64,000 bases of DNA from Thiemannella venezuelensis (GCF_014203605.1 NZ_JACHJJ010000015.1:124001-188000); one strand, 5' to 3'. Positions 29,381 through 39,378 are shown, counted from the stretch's first letter. Notes: generated by a model from the sequence alone, not told the origin. Translations and numbers: made by a program.

Positions 29381-32139
29381 TCGCCGTACCCGAAGCAGGC
29401 GAACCCGGCGACCCCGGTCTTCCCGCTCGCCAGGGTCAGGGCCGGGGCGGGCGGGTGGCCGGCGGCCAGCAGGTCGTGGAAGGCCGTCATCAGGGCCAGG
29501 GTCTCCTCGTCGCGCACCGGGACCAGCCCGGCCACCACGCACCGCGTCCCCCGCGACAGGAACGTCCCGGCCAGCCCCAGCGGCGCCCCGTCGGCCGGTG
29601 CGCGGGCCATCCCCGCGTCGCACGCCGAGAGCACCACCAGGTCCGGCGGAGTGCGGAGCCGGAGCAGGTCGTAGGCCATGAGCCTGCCGTCGTCGAGGTC
29701 GATCCCGGACAGCAGCGGGCTTTGCGCGCAGAACGTGCCGTGTGCGGCCAGATGGGCGATCCTCGTCCGCTCCAGCGCCGCCATGACCGCGGACCTCGTC
29801 GCCGGGACCCGCTCGCCCCCCGGCCGGCACGCGGCGACCATGTCCGCCTCGGCCTCGGCGTACCGCAGCCCCGGCCCGGCCACCACCATGGTCCCGGCCG
29901 GAGGCGGGGGCCCCGCGTCCGGACCGCGCTCGGCCGCGGGCGGGATCCCCGCGCCCGGTACGGCTCCCGCGCGGTGCGCGGCCAGCCAGGCGGCCGCGCT
30001 CGCCGCGACGGTCACCGGCCGGTCCGTGTTCGACGGCAGCACCGGCCAGGGCAGGGTGTGCAGCGCACCGCACGGCACGACCACCACCGGCCGGTCGCCC
30101 AGCCGGTGGAGCAGCGGGCCGAGGACCAGCCGCTCCACCGTGGCGGCCTCCGCCGCCGTGCCGGGCTCCCGCCCGTCCCGCAGGTGCGTCCGGCGCAGGC
30201 CGTACCGGAGCCGGACCGTGGCCTCGGCGACGGGAGCGAAGGCCCCCAGCCGGCACAGCGCGACCCGCCCGGGCGTGACCGTGACGGCGACCAGCTCGTC
30301 CCCGTGCCGGACGAACTCCACCAGCGCGTGCTCGCCCAGCGCCGCGCGCAACTCCGGGAGCGCGGGGGCGGCGGGCCTGCCGGCGCCCCGGGCGACCGCC
30401 CGCCACCGCTCCGCCCAGGCCAGCACCGTCTGGGGCCGGCCGGTCTCCAGGGCGAGGGCCAGGCCGAGCGCGGCCAGCGGTTCGCCCGCCCGTACGGCGT
30501 GCGCCCGCACCATGGGGTCCTCCAGGAGGGTCGTCCCGGCGCCGACCCGGACCAGCCCCGCGCGGACCGCGGCGAACGCCCCGCGCCGGTCACCGGCCAG
30601 GGCCCGCCGCAGCGCCACCGCGTGGCGGCTCACCACGCCCTGTCCGGCCGAGGCCAGCAGGGCGAGCTGCTCCCCGGCGGCGCGGCGGTCGCCCAGCCGG
30701 AGCGCGAGCTCCGCGGCGGTGAGCCGCAGCGGTTCCGACGGATGGCCGGTGCGGTCGAGATCGGCCGCGCACGCCAGCATCTCGGCGAGCAGCCGCCCGC
30801 CCTCCGGTGCGGCCCCGCCCTGCCCGGTGTTCCCCGGGGGCGCGGTGTTCCGCGGGGTCGCGGTGCCCTCCGGGGGTGCGGTGTCGCCCGGGAACGCGGA
30901 ACCCTCCGGGGCGCCCGCCGGTCGGGTGCGGGGAGGAGGGGGCGCGCCGGGCCGTTCGAGCGCGAGCCGGGCGCGCAGGATGATCTCGGTGGCGCGCGGG
31001 ACGTCGGGCTCCCGCCCCTGGCCGAGCAGCTCGCACCGGGCCAGCTCCGCGCTCTGGCGGGCGCGGTGGGGGTCGCCGGTGCGCAGCTCGACCTCGGCCA
31101 GCGCCAGCCGGGCATCGGCCAGGGCCGTCCCCGCCCCCGCCGCCTCCAGCTCCGGGACCGCGCGGTCCAGCAGCACCCTGGCCTCGCCGGGCAGATGTGC
31201 GGCGATCAGCGCCTCGGCCAGGTCGCACCGGACGGTGGCGAGCCGTTCCGGGCAGCCGAACAGGCTCTGCTCCGCACGGCGGTAGGCGGCGAACGCCGCG
31301 GGCAGGTCACCGCGGCGTGCGGCCAGGAACGGCAGGTTGCCCTCCGCCAGCGCGAGCGTGTGCTTCAGACCCGCGGCCCTGGCCAGTTCCGCGCTCCGGG
31401 AGAGGTCGGCCTCGGCGGCGGCGAACTCCCGGAGGTACACGCGGGCGATCCCCCGGTTCAGCAGTGCTCCGGTGAGGAAGACGACCTCCTCGCGGGGGAC
31501 GCCGGAGGCACGGTCGGGGGGCCGGCCGGTGCGCGGGTCCGGGGCTCCGCCCGGATGCCCGCCACGCCGGTCGCCGCGGTCGTCGCGGCGGCTCTCATGG
31601 CGGCGGACGGCCTCGCCGAGGACCCGGGCGGCGTGGTCGCAGCGGCGGAGGGCCTCGCCGTGCCGGCCGAGCCGGATCAGCGCCCCCGCCCGGTTCACGC
31701 CGAGCATCGCCGATTCGAGCGGGGTGAGGTACGGCTCCGCCTCCGCGGCGATGTCCAGCGCCTGGCGGGGGTGGCCGAGCTCGGTCCGGAGCGGGACGAG
31801 CGAGAGCCGCGCCTGGGCCGCACGGCGGGCCAGCCCGCCCGCGGACGCGATCTCCACGGACCGCCGCAGCTGCTCCTCGGCCAGCGGCAGGTCGCCCAGC
31901 TCGCGCGCGGCCAGGGCCAGCGCCCGGTACGCGACCGCGGCGGTCTCGGCGGCCCGGACGCCGGCGCCCCCGCTCACCGGTGCGGCGCCCGCCTCCGCCC
32001 GGCCGGGGAGTGCCGGGGCGTTCAGTACGGCGTGCGCCAGGGCACGGGCGGTCGCGGGGTCGCCCGCGGCGAGGCGGACGGCGTGTTCGGCCGAGGAGAG
32101 CAGGTCACCGGGGGAGGCGTCAGGGGAGGCGGTGACCAC
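29320..32139 (-). CDS. TPR-CHAT domain protein (caspase-like protease)
   Basis: 939 residues. The first ~560 are helical repeats (TPR-like: AYRALALAARELGDLPLAEEQL, LNRGIARVYLREFAAAEADL) with a low-complexity Pro/Gly/Thr insertion near 395-435. The last ~300 form a CHAT peptidase domain with the catalytic His800 in HLAAHGTFC and Cys840 in VLSACDAGMA. CHAT proteins are caspase relatives; some, such as the CRISPR-linked TPR-CHAT/Csx29, cleave a partner once activated. The GTG start abuts the previous gene's TAA directly, so it is translationally coupled and is the last gene of the protease-sigma operon. Its substrate is unknown. Confidence 0.92.
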   Translation of the reverse strand: MVTASPDASPGDLLSSAEHAVRLAAGDPATARALAHAVLNAPALPGRAEAGAAPVSGGAGVRAAETAAVAYRALALAARELGDLPLAEEQLRRSVEIASAGGLARRAAQARLSLVPLRTELGHPRQALDIAAEAEPYLTPLESAMLGVNRAGALIRLGRHGEALRRCDHAARVLGEAVRRHESRRDDRGDRRGGHPGGAPDPRTGRPPDRASGVPREEVVFLTGALLNRGIARVYLREFAAAEADLSRSAELARAAGLKHTLALAEGNLPFLAARRGDLPAAFAAYRRAEQSLFGCPERLATVRCDLAEALIAAHLPGEARVLLDRAVPELEAAGAGTALADARLALAEVELRTGDPHRARQSAELARCELLGQGREPDVPRATEIILRARLALERPGAPPPPRTRPAGAPEGSAFPGDTAPPEGTATPRNTAPPGNTGQGGAAPEGGRLLAEMLACAADLDRTGHPSEPLRLTAAELALRLGDRRAAGEQLALLASAGQGVVSRHAVALRRALAGDRRGAFAAVRAGLVRVGAGTTLLEDPMVRAHAVRAGEPLAALGLALALETGRPQTVLAWAERWRAVARGAGRPAAPALPELRAALGEHALVEFVRHGDELVAVTVTPGRVALCRLGAFAPVAEATVRLRYGLRRTHLRDGREPGTAAEAATVERLVLGPLLHRLGDRPVVVVPCGALHTLPWPVLPSNTDRPVTVAASAAAWLAAHRAGAVPGAGIPPAAERGPDAGPPPPAGTMVVAGPGLRYAEAEADMVAACRPGGERVPATRSAVMAALERTRIAHLAAHGTFCAQSPLLSGIDLDDGRLMAYDLLRLRTPPDLVVLSACDAGMARAPADGAPLGLAGTFLSRGTRCVVAGLVPVRDEETLALMTAFHDLLAAGHPPAPALTLASGKTGVAGFACFGYGDQPVATGREGSATQLDHDPT

Positions 32140-32601
32140 TTACGGCCGGATCCGGGTCCAGCTCGTCGCGACGGGCGGGTGGCCCCGATGGTGGCAGACC
32201 ACGCTGAACCAGCCGGGCGGCAGGCCGGTGACGGCGAACTGGCCCGCCGGGGAGAGCTCCCGCGACTCCGTCAGGCAGGGGGTGCGGACCTCGATCCACG
32301 AGCCGGCCCCGGGCCAGGGGGAGACCTGGCCGGCGAGGTCGACCAGGCCGTCCGAGGAGCCGACCTCCAGGTCGACGGTGAGTGTGCCCGCGCCGAACCG
32401 GAGCAGGCGGTCCGGCTCGGCGGCGCGCACGCCGGCGGGCGCGGCCGCGGGCACCGGCCGCGCCGTGACGGCGCCGGGCAGCCGCAGGGCGAAGGCCGCC
32501 CGCGCGGCGGCCGAGACGTGTCCGGGCACGGGGTCCCGGCCCGACGCCAGGCGGAGGGCGGCGATCAGGGACTCGTCGTCGAGGGCGGGGGAAGGTCGCA
32601 T
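32140..32601 (-). CDS. small beta-rich protein between the sigma factor and CHAT genes
   Basis: 153 residues. The N-terminal 40 are helical (LDDESLIAALRLASGRDPVP), followed by an Ala/Pro linker and a C-terminal beta sandwich (LTVDLEVGSSDGLVDLAGQV, SPAGQFAVTGLPPGWFSVV) that looks like an Ig-like or carboxypeptidase-regulatory fold. No membrane segment is present. The ATG shares its first base with the sigma gene stop (TGATG), so the two are made together; an anti-sigma factor or a CHAT substrate or adaptor are the natural hypotheses. It has no recognised family. Confidence 0.8.
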   Translation of the reverse strand: MRPSPALDDESLIAALRLASGRDPVPGHVSAAARAAFALRLPGAVTARPVPAAAPAGVRAAEPDRLLRFGAGTLTVDLEVGSSDGLVDLAGQVSPWPGAGSWIEVRTPCLTESRELSPAGQFAVTGLPPGWFSVVCHHRGHPPVATSWTRIRP

Positions 32602-33182
32602 CACGGTGCGGTCTCCTGAACGGTGATCATGGAGCGGAGCCGGTCGAGGCAGCGGCCCCGGGTGGGACCGTAGCTGCCGGTGGGCATGCCCAGGCGGCCG
32701 GCCAGCTGGTGGACGCCCGCGTCGGGTGCCGCCGCCATCAGGCGCAGCAGCGACCGGCAGGGTTCGTGCATGGTCTCGACGGCCTGCCAGAGCCGGTGGC
32801 CCTCGTCGGCGGTCAGCACGGCCAGCGCGGGGTCCGCCGGGGTGTGCTCACCGGCGCCGGCCGGTTCGACCGGGTCGGCGACCAGCCGCTCGCCCCGGTT
32901 GCGCCTGCACAGCAGGGACGCCTCGCGCCTGGCCGTGGTGAACAGCCAGGCGCGGATCCGGCCGGGGTCGCGGATGGTGTGCAGGTTCTCCACCAGCCGC
33001 AGCCACGCCCCCTGCACGGCGTCGGCCGTGTCCGCGGGACCCAGCCCGTAGGCGCGGACCGCCGCCCAGATGAGGGGCTCGAACCGCCTGACCAGCACGT
33101 CCCAGGCCGCCTGGTCGCCGACCAGGACGGCGTCGATCGTGCGCTGGTCGAGCACCTGCGCCTCCGGAGTCATGTCGGACAC
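32601..33182 (-). CDS. ECF-like RNA polymerase sigma factor of the CHAT/subtilase operon
   Basis: 193 residues. Region 2 (AAWDVLVRRFEPLIWAAVRAYGL...ADAVQGAWLRLVENLHTI...RIRAWLFTTARREA) and a shortened, divergent region 4 (VETMHEPCRSLLRLMAA...VHQLAGRLGMPTGSYGPTRGRCLDRLR) give a two-domain ECF layout with a helix-turn-helix. The GTG at 33182 is chosen because TATTGT lies 8 nt upstream (leaderless); an ATG at 33173 is possible. It follows the subtilase gene by 34 nt and is coupled to the next gene. It should recognise a dedicated promoter, perhaps its own. Confidence 0.88.
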   Translation of the reverse strand: MSDMTPEAQVLDQRTIDAVLVGDQAAWDVLVRRFEPLIWAAVRAYGLGPADTADAVQGAWLRLVENLHTIRDPGRIRAWLFTTARREASLLCRRNRGERLVADPVEPAGAGEHTPADPALAVLTADEGHRLWQAVETMHEPCRSLLRLMAAAPDAGVHQLAGRLGMPTGSYGPTRGRCLDRLRSMITVQETAP

Positions 33183-33183
33183 G

Positions 33184-33203
33184 GTCAGTGACAATACACT
33201 GAC
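33184..33203. promoter_or_regulatory. 20-bp perfect dyad around the sigma-gene -10
   Basis: GTCAGTG-N6-CACTGAC is perfectly symmetrical, and the 6-nt centre is the -10 (TATTGT on the minus strand). A bound repressor would occlude the promoter; alternatively the repeat is the recognition element of an activator. Confidence 0.6.
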
Positions 33204-33216
33204 TTTGGGTGAAGCT

Positions 33217-34266
33217 TTACCCGGGGAGCGGCACGACGGTCCCCAGGCCCGCGATCCTCCGCCCGTGCCGGGGGTCCAGCACGTGGGCCACCGCCTCCTC
33301 CGGCGTCCTGCCCGCGGCGGCGGCCGCGACCGCCCCGCTGACCACGGCCGCGGAGAAGGAGGTCCCGCTCCAGCGGGCGTATCCCGCGAACGGGCCGTGT
33401 TCGAGGAATGCGCTGGTCAGCCACTCGCCCCGCGCGCAGGCGTCCACCCACGGGCCGTGCGCGGAGAACGGGGCCGGTGCCTCCTGGGCGGTGTCCAGCG
33501 CGGCGACCGCGACCACCTCCGGCAGTGCCGCGGGCCAGAAGGGCCGGTCCGACGCGGTGTTGCCCGCGCAGGCGACCACCGCCGTGCCGGCCAGCTCGCC
33601 CAGCGCGCTCTCCACGAGGGGGGAGGGGCGGTCGTCGAAGGTGTGCGCGCCGAAGGAGAGGTTGAGCACCTGCGGTGGATCGTTCCGCAGCCGGGCCAGG
33701 GCCCGCAGCAGTCCGGCCTCGTCCCCGACGCCGTGCCCGTCCAGGACCCGGATGTGGCGCAGCCGTACGCCGGGGGCGGAGCGCAGGATCAGCCCGGCGA
33801 TGAACGTGCCGTGCCCGGCCTGGGCGTCCGGGGTGCCGTCACCGTCGGAGTCGGGCGGTTCCACGGGGTCGCGCCGGTCCAGGAACCAGGGGCTCTCCCG
33901 CCACCACGGGTGCGCGGTCAGCCTGGTGTCGAGCACCGCCACGGTCACGGGGTTCTCGCCGGCGGGCGGTGCGGGGACGGGCTCGGCCGGGAAGGGCCGG
34001 GAGGCGGGGCCGCCGAAGAAGAGGGGCTGACCCGTCAGGACGTGGTTGGGGGAGGCGCGGTGCCCGCGGTCCCGGACGGTGGTCACGAGGTCGCAGACGT
34101 CCACGCCCGGCACGAGCCGTACCCGGAAGACCCCGTCGGCCTCGGCCACCGCGGCGGCCCAGCGGGAGGCGGCCTCCGCCCCGGAGGCGTCGGTCAGAAA
34201 CTGCCCCGGCCTGATCAGGGCGGGTGATCCTGGGACGGGCTCGACTCGCTCGATGCCGGCGTTCAT
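33217..34266 (-). CDS. cytoplasmic subtilisin-like (S8) serine protease
   Basis: 349 residues with an intact S8 catalytic triad: Asp113 in VAVLDTRL, His152 in AGHGTFIAG, Ser303 in SGTSFSAAVVSGAV, plus the oxyanion Asn236 in CAGNTAS. There is no signal peptide and no typical propeptide; instead a ~100-residue N-terminal domain precedes the protease. It therefore acts inside the cell. The ATG at 34266 follows GGAGGAGCG. It is the first gene of the operon with the sigma factor, beta-rich protein and TPR-CHAT protein, implying a proteolytic cascade controlling or controlled by the sigma factor. Confidence 0.92.
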   Translation of the reverse strand: MNAGIERVEPVPGSPALIRPGQFLTDASGAEAASRWAAAVAEADGVFRVRLVPGVDVCDLVTTVRDRGHRASPNHVLTGQPLFFGGPASRPFPAEPVPAPPAGENPVTVAVLDTRLTAHPWWRESPWFLDRRDPVEPPDSDGDGTPDAQAGHGTFIAGLILRSAPGVRLRHIRVLDGHGVGDEAGLLRALARLRNDPPQVLNLSFGAHTFDDRPSPLVESALGELAGTAVVACAGNTASDRPFWPAALPEVVAVAALDTAQEAPAPFSAHGPWVDACARGEWLTSAFLEHGPFAGYARWSGTSFSAAVVSGAVAAAAAGRTPEEAVAHVLDPRHGRRIAGLGTVVPLPG

Positions 34267-34659
34267 CGCTCCTCCGGGGTCGGTAGGCGGACTGCTGGAA
34301 ATCTTCCATCCGAACGATGGCGCATGCGGGCGGGCTGAGGCGGTGAACCCGGTTTTCCGCCCTGTCCGCCTCGGGACACCGCGTCGCCCCCTGTGCGGGG
34401 CGCCCGGACGGCATCGGCGCCAACTTTGCCCGGTGTTCGATAAATCTGGCGAACATATCTTAAAGCGGCAGGTCGGATGCTTGACGGGGTGTCAATTTTT
34501 GCTTCTTGTGGAGGGCGGGACCTCCGCGCTGTGCCATCTCGGTATGACCTCCCTCTGGTGTGATGTCGCAACCGACGGTAGTCTCTCCTTCAGTCACTTG
34601 TGATCATCCGTGGGCGAGGCCGTTGGGGAAGGCGCACCTCGTACGAAACGGGAGGTCCG
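34267..34659. other. 393-bp intergenic region between the S8 protease and DUF3145 genes
   Basis: Divergent promoters are expected here. TGTTCG-N10-CGAACA (34434-34455) and TTGAC-GGGGT-GTCAA (34481-34495) are perfect dyads in an A+T-rich patch. TAAGAT on the minus strand near 34460 and TAGTCT (34579-34584) on the plus strand are -10 candidates. I see no gene in it. Confidence 0.45.
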
Positions 34660-35154
34660 GTGTCTGCTCGTGGCGTGCTTTACGTCCACTCGGCTCAGCC
34701 CGCGCTGTGCCCTCATATCGAATGGGCGGTCGCGGGCGTCCTTGGCGTGCCCGTAGACCTGACGTGGACGCCCCAGCCCGCCGCGCCCGGTCATGTGCGC
34801 GCACAGGCCGAATGGCAGGGGCGGCAGGGGACTGCCGGGGCCATCACCTCGTCGTTGATGAACTGGCAGCGGATCCGATTCGAGGTGACCGAGGACGCCT
34901 CCGCCGAGGCCGACGGATCCCGGCACGCCTACACCCCGGCCCTCGGGGTCTTCACGGCGGTGATCGGGGCCAGCGGCGACATCATGGTGCCCGAGGACCG
35001 GCTGCGCTCCGCCATGCTGCTGGCCCGTCAGGGCCGGGTGGTGCTGGAGGAGGAGCTGGACCGGTTGCTGGGCAGGCAGTGGGACGAGGAGCTCGAGTCG
35101 TTCCGCTACGCGGGGGAGGGCGCCCCGGTCCGCTGGCTGCACGCCGCCGTCTGA
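34660..35154 (+). CDS. DUF3145 family protein
   Basis: 164 residues from the GTG at 34660, preceded by GGAGG. ARGVLYVHSAQPALCPHIEWAVAGVLG is the conserved start of DUF3145 and WQRIRFEVTEDASAEADGSRHAYTPALG its middle. The function is unknown, but the gene neighbours the fabF/accD end of the fatty-acid cluster in other actinomycetes (SCO2391 beside fabF in S. coelicolor, from memory), as it does here, hinting at a role linked to lipid synthesis. It is transcribed towards accD. Confidence 0.92.
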   Translation: MSARGVLYVHSAQPALCPHIEWAVAGVLGVPVDLTWTPQPAAPGHVRAQAEWQGRQGTAGAITSSLMNWQRIRFEVTEDASAEADGSRHAYTPALGVFTAVIGASGDIMVPEDRLRSAMLLARQGRVVLEEELDRLLGRQWDEELESFRYAGEGAPVRWLHAAV

Positions 35155-35176
35155 CCGGGCCTCGTACCGCGCCGTC

Positions 35177-35204
35177 CGACCGGACCCCGTGCGCCGTCCG
35201 GTCG
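35177..35204 (+). terminator. terminator after the DUF3145 gene
   Basis: CGACCGGAC (35177-35185) pairs with GTCCGGTCG (35196-35204) around a 10-nt loop, 22 nt past the stop. Confidence 0.55.
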
Positions 35205-35308
35205 CGCCGTACGGCCCGCCCGCCCCGCACGTTCCGGCGGCCCGGCCCGCGCCTCCACGACCTCCGGGCGCGGCGCCGTCGCCTCCGCGGCGATCCGCGC
35301 GCGAACGC

Positions 35309-35344
35309 CGACCGCCCCGCACGGAGGTCTCCGTGCGGGGCGGT
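35309..35344 (-). terminator. terminator of the fatty-acid operon
   Basis: A perfect 17-bp stem (35309-35325 with 35328-35344) with a 2-nt centre lies about 50 bp beyond the accD stop. It can stop transcription from either side. Confidence 0.75.
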
Positions 35345-35392
35345 CCGTCGTGTCCGGGCCGGAAGGGCCTGCAGGGGATCCCGGAAGGGCGC

Positions 35393-36814
35393 CTACAGGG
35401 GGATGTTGCCGTGCGCGCCGCGGGCCGGGGTGGCCTGCGCGAGGACCCTGGCGATGGCGCCGCGGGTCTCCTCGGGCTTGATCACCTCGTCCACCACGCC
35501 GAGCTCGATGGCCCGGTCCAGTCCGCCGGCGAGGACCTCGTGCTCCTCCGCCAGCCTGGTCTCCAGGGCGGCGCGCTCCTCCTCCGGGACCGCCGCGAGC
35601 TCGCGGCGCTTGAGGATGCGGACCGCGGCGACCGCGCCCATGACCGCCACCTGGGTGGTCGGCCAGGCGAAGACCTTGGTCGCGCCCAGGGAGCGGGAGT
35701 TCATCGCGATATAGGCGCCGCCGTACGCCTTGCGGGTCACCAGGGTGATCCGCGGCACCGAGGCCTCCGCGAAGGCGTGCAGCAGCTTGGCGCCGCGGCG
35801 GACCACGCCGTCGTGCTCCTGGCCGACGCCGGGCAGGTAGCCGGGCACGTCCACCAGGACGACCAGCGGCACCCCGAAGGCGTCGCACATCCGGACGAAC
35901 CGGGCGGCCTTCTCGGCAGAGGTCGCGTCCAGGCAACCGCCCAGGCGCATCGGGTTGTTGGCGATCACTCCGACGGTCCGGCCCCCGAGGCGGCCCAGCG
36001 TGGTGACGATGTTCGGCGCCCACTTGGGGTGCAGCTCCACGCCCGGCTCGTCGAGGAGGCCCTTGACCAGGGGCTTGACGTCGTAGGCGCGGCGCACGTT
36101 GTCCGGGAGCAGGCCGGAGAAGTCGACCTCGTCGACCTCGGTGCGGATCCGGCCCTGGTGGCCCAGGAGCACCGCCAGACGGCGCGCCTGGACGTAGGCG
36201 TCGGTCTCGTCCTTGGCGGTCACGTGCACCACGCCGCTGCGCTTGCTGTGCGGCTCCGGGCCGCCGAGCGCGGCCATGTCGATCTGCTCGCCGGTGACGC
36301 TGCGGACCACGTCGGGGCCGGTGACGAAGATGCGGCCCTCGTCGGCCAGGATCACGATGTCGGTCAGCGCCGGGCCGTACGCGGCGCCGCCGGCCGCGGG
36401 GCCGACGACCACCGAGAGCTGCGGGACCACGCCGGAGGCGCGGGTCATCGCGGCGAAGACCCGGCCGACCGCGTGCAGGGACTCGACGCCCTCGGCCAGG
36501 CGGGCGCCTCCGGAGTGCCACACGCCGATGATCGGGACCCGCTCGCGGACCGCGACGTCGTAGGCGTGCACGATGTGCTCGCAGCCCTCGCCGCCCATCG
36601 CGCCGCCCTGGACGCGGGCGTCGCTGCAGAACACGACGACCGGCACGCCCTCCACACGGCCCATGGCGGCCAGCACGCCGCTGCGGTCCACCGGCGTGAT
36701 CAGCCGGACCGACCCCTCGTCGAGGAGGGCCGCCAGACGCACCTGGGGATCCCTGGGATCAGCGGCCTCCTGGTCGGAGGCCTCGGTCACCACCCTGTTG
36801 TCGAGCACAGTCAT
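35393..36814 (-). CDS. acyl-CoA carboxylase carboxyltransferase beta subunit (AccD6-like)
   Basis: 473 residues with both carboxyltransferase halves: CSDARVQGGAMGGEGCEHIV and VVVGPAAGGAAYGPALTDI in the N-half, GFVR-equivalent VRMCDAFGVPLVVLVDVPGYLPGVGQEHDGVVRRGAKLL and RKAYGGAYIAMNSRSLGA in the C-half. It transfers CO2 from biotinylated AccA3-type protein to acetyl- or propionyl-CoA, making malonyl-CoA for the fatty-acid enzymes encoded beside it. Placement after fabF parallels mycobacterial accD6 after kasA/kasB. A 12-nt gap from fabF indicates co-transcription. Confidence 0.93.
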   Translation of the reverse strand: MTVLDNRVVTEASDQEAADPRDPQVRLAALLDEGSVRLITPVDRSGVLAAMGRVEGVPVVVFCSDARVQGGAMGGEGCEHIVHAYDVAVRERVPIIGVWHSGGARLAEGVESLHAVGRVFAAMTRASGVVPQLSVVVGPAAGGAAYGPALTDIVILADEGRIFVTGPDVVRSVTGEQIDMAALGGPEPHSKRSGVVHVTAKDETDAYVQARRLAVLLGHQGRIRTEVDEVDFSGLLPDNVRRAYDVKPLVKGLLDEPGVELHPKWAPNIVTTLGRLGGRTVGVIANNPMRLGGCLDATSAEKAARFVRMCDAFGVPLVVLVDVPGYLPGVGQEHDGVVRRGAKLLHAFAEASVPRITLVTRKAYGGAYIAMNSRSLGATKVFAWPTTQVAVMGAVAAVRILKRRELAAVPEEERAALETRLAEEHEVLAGGLDRAIELGVVDEVIKPEETRGAIARVLAQATPARGAHGNIPL

Positions 36815-36826
36815 AACGGGCTCCTG

Positions 36827-38059
<1,233 letters not shown>

Positions 38060-38107
38060 GTTCTGCGCTCCTTGTGTATCGCGGGTCGGTAAGGGGTCCG
38101 GGCGTCT

Positions 38108-38347
38108 TCAGCCCTGGATGAAGCCGATGACGTCCTTGACGGTCTTGAGGTTCTTGAGCTGGTCGTCGGGGATCTCGACGCCGAACTCGTCCTGGGCGGC
38201 GACGGCGATCTCGACCATGGACAGCGAGTCGATGTCGAGGTCGTCCACGAAGTTCTTCTCCGGGGTGACCTCGGCGGCCGGGATGCCGGTGATCTCGTTG
38301 ATGATCTTGCCGATACCAGCGAGGATCTCCTGCTCGGTCATGGCCAT
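38108..38347 (-). CDS. acpP: acyl carrier protein
   Basis: 79 acidic residues. The phosphopantetheine attachment Ser lies in DDLDIDSLSMVEIAVA, and VEIPDDQLKNLKTVKDVI is the usual helix III/IV region. It carries growing acyl chains between FabD, FabH and FabF. The ATG at 38347 is preferred (AAGGAGA upstream) over an in-frame ATG two codons later. It is the third gene of the operon downstream of fabH. Confidence 0.97.
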   Translation of the reverse strand: MAMTEQEILAGIGKIINEITGIPAAEVTPEKNFVDDLDIDSLSMVEIAVAAQDEFGVEIPDDQLKNLKTVKDVIGFIQG

Positions 38348-38421
38348 GTCGCGTGTTCTCCTTGGATCGGTTCTCTTATCGGGCTGCGCGGCGGGTCCGC
38401 GCAGGTACTGGGGGACAGAGG

Positions 38422-39378
38422 TCAGGGGATCTCGATGACCTGTCCGGCGTAGGTCAGGCCGGCGCCGAAGCCGAACAGCAGGGCCAGCCCGCCCGACGCG
38501 ACCTCGCCGCGCTCGATCATCCGGGACAGGGCCATCGGGATCGAGGCCGCGGAGGTGTTGCCCGACAGCACGATGTCCCTGGCGATGACGGCGTTGTCCG
38601 CGCCGATCTTGCGGGCGATGGCCTCGATGATGCGCAGGTTGGCCTGGTGGGGCACGAAGGCCGCGAGGTCGGCGGGGTCCACTCCGGCACGCTCGCACGC
38701 CTGCCTGGCCACGGGGTGAAGCGCCGTGGTGGCCCAGCGGAACACGGTCTGGCCTTCCTGGTGGAGGAAGGAGTTGCGGTCCTTGACCTGGATCGCGTCG
38801 GCCTTGTCTCCGTCGCTTCCCCAGACCACCGGGCCGATGCCGGGGGTGTCGGACGGGCCGACGACCGCGGCGCCCGCGCCGTCCGCGAAGATCACCGCGG
38901 TGGTGCGGTCGGTCCAGTCGAGCCACGGGGAGAACTTCTCGGTGCCGACGACCAGCACATGGGTGGCCGAGCCCGCGCGGATCGCGTCGTTGGCCACCGC
39001 CAGCGCGTAGCAGAAGCCGGAGCAGGCGGTGTTGACGTCGAACGCGCCGGGGGCCTCGATGCCCAGCCGGGCGGCCACCCGGCCCGCGGCGTTGGGGATC
39101 TGGGTCTCCAGCGTGCAGGTGGCGACGATCACCAGGTCGATGTCGGCGGCGGACAGGCCGCTGGCGGCGAGCGCCTTGCCGCCCGCCTGCACGGCCAGGT
39201 CGATCTCGGACTCGGACGGCGGGGCGATCCGGCGCTCCCTGATGCCGACCCGGCTCCGGATCCACTCGTCGCTGGTCTCCATCGTCTCGGCCAGGTCGTC
39301 GTTGGTCACCACGTTGGACGGCTGGTAGTGGCCGAAGGCCAGGACCTTCGCGCCGGGGGCGCCCTGGGAGATCTTCAT
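38422..39378 (-). CDS. fabH: beta-ketoacyl-ACP synthase III (FabH)
   Basis: 318 residues. The Cys nucleophile (about 118) is in FDVNTACSGFCYAL, His in VPHQANLRIIEAI and Asn in VLSGNTSAASIPMAL, the FabH triad. It starts chains by condensing acetyl- or branched acyl-CoA with malonyl-ACP, which decides straight versus branched fatty acids. GAGGAG lies 13 nt before the ATG, slightly long. It sits between fabD and acpP, with gaps of 78 and 74 bp. Confidence 0.96.
   Translation of the reverse strand: MKISQGAPGAKVLAFGHYQPSNVVTNDDLAETMETSDEWIRSRVGIRERRIAPPSESEIDLAVQAGGKALAASGLSAADIDLVIVATCTLETQIPNAAGRVAARLGIEAPGAFDVNTACSGFCYALAVANDAIRAGSATHVLVVGTEKFSPWLDWTDRTTAVIFADGAGAAVVGPSDTPGIGPVVWGSDGDKADAIQVKDRNSFLHQEGQTVFRWATTALHPVARQACERAGVDPADLAAFVPHQANLRIIEAIARKIGADNAVIARDIVLSGNTSAASIPMALSRMIERGEVASGGLALLFGFGAGLTYAGQVIEIP

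Noticed and set aside
34450-34465. LexA (SOS) box CGAACATAT near the S8 protease gene
   Set aside because: Only the left half fits; the right half reads CTTAAAG rather than GTTCG.
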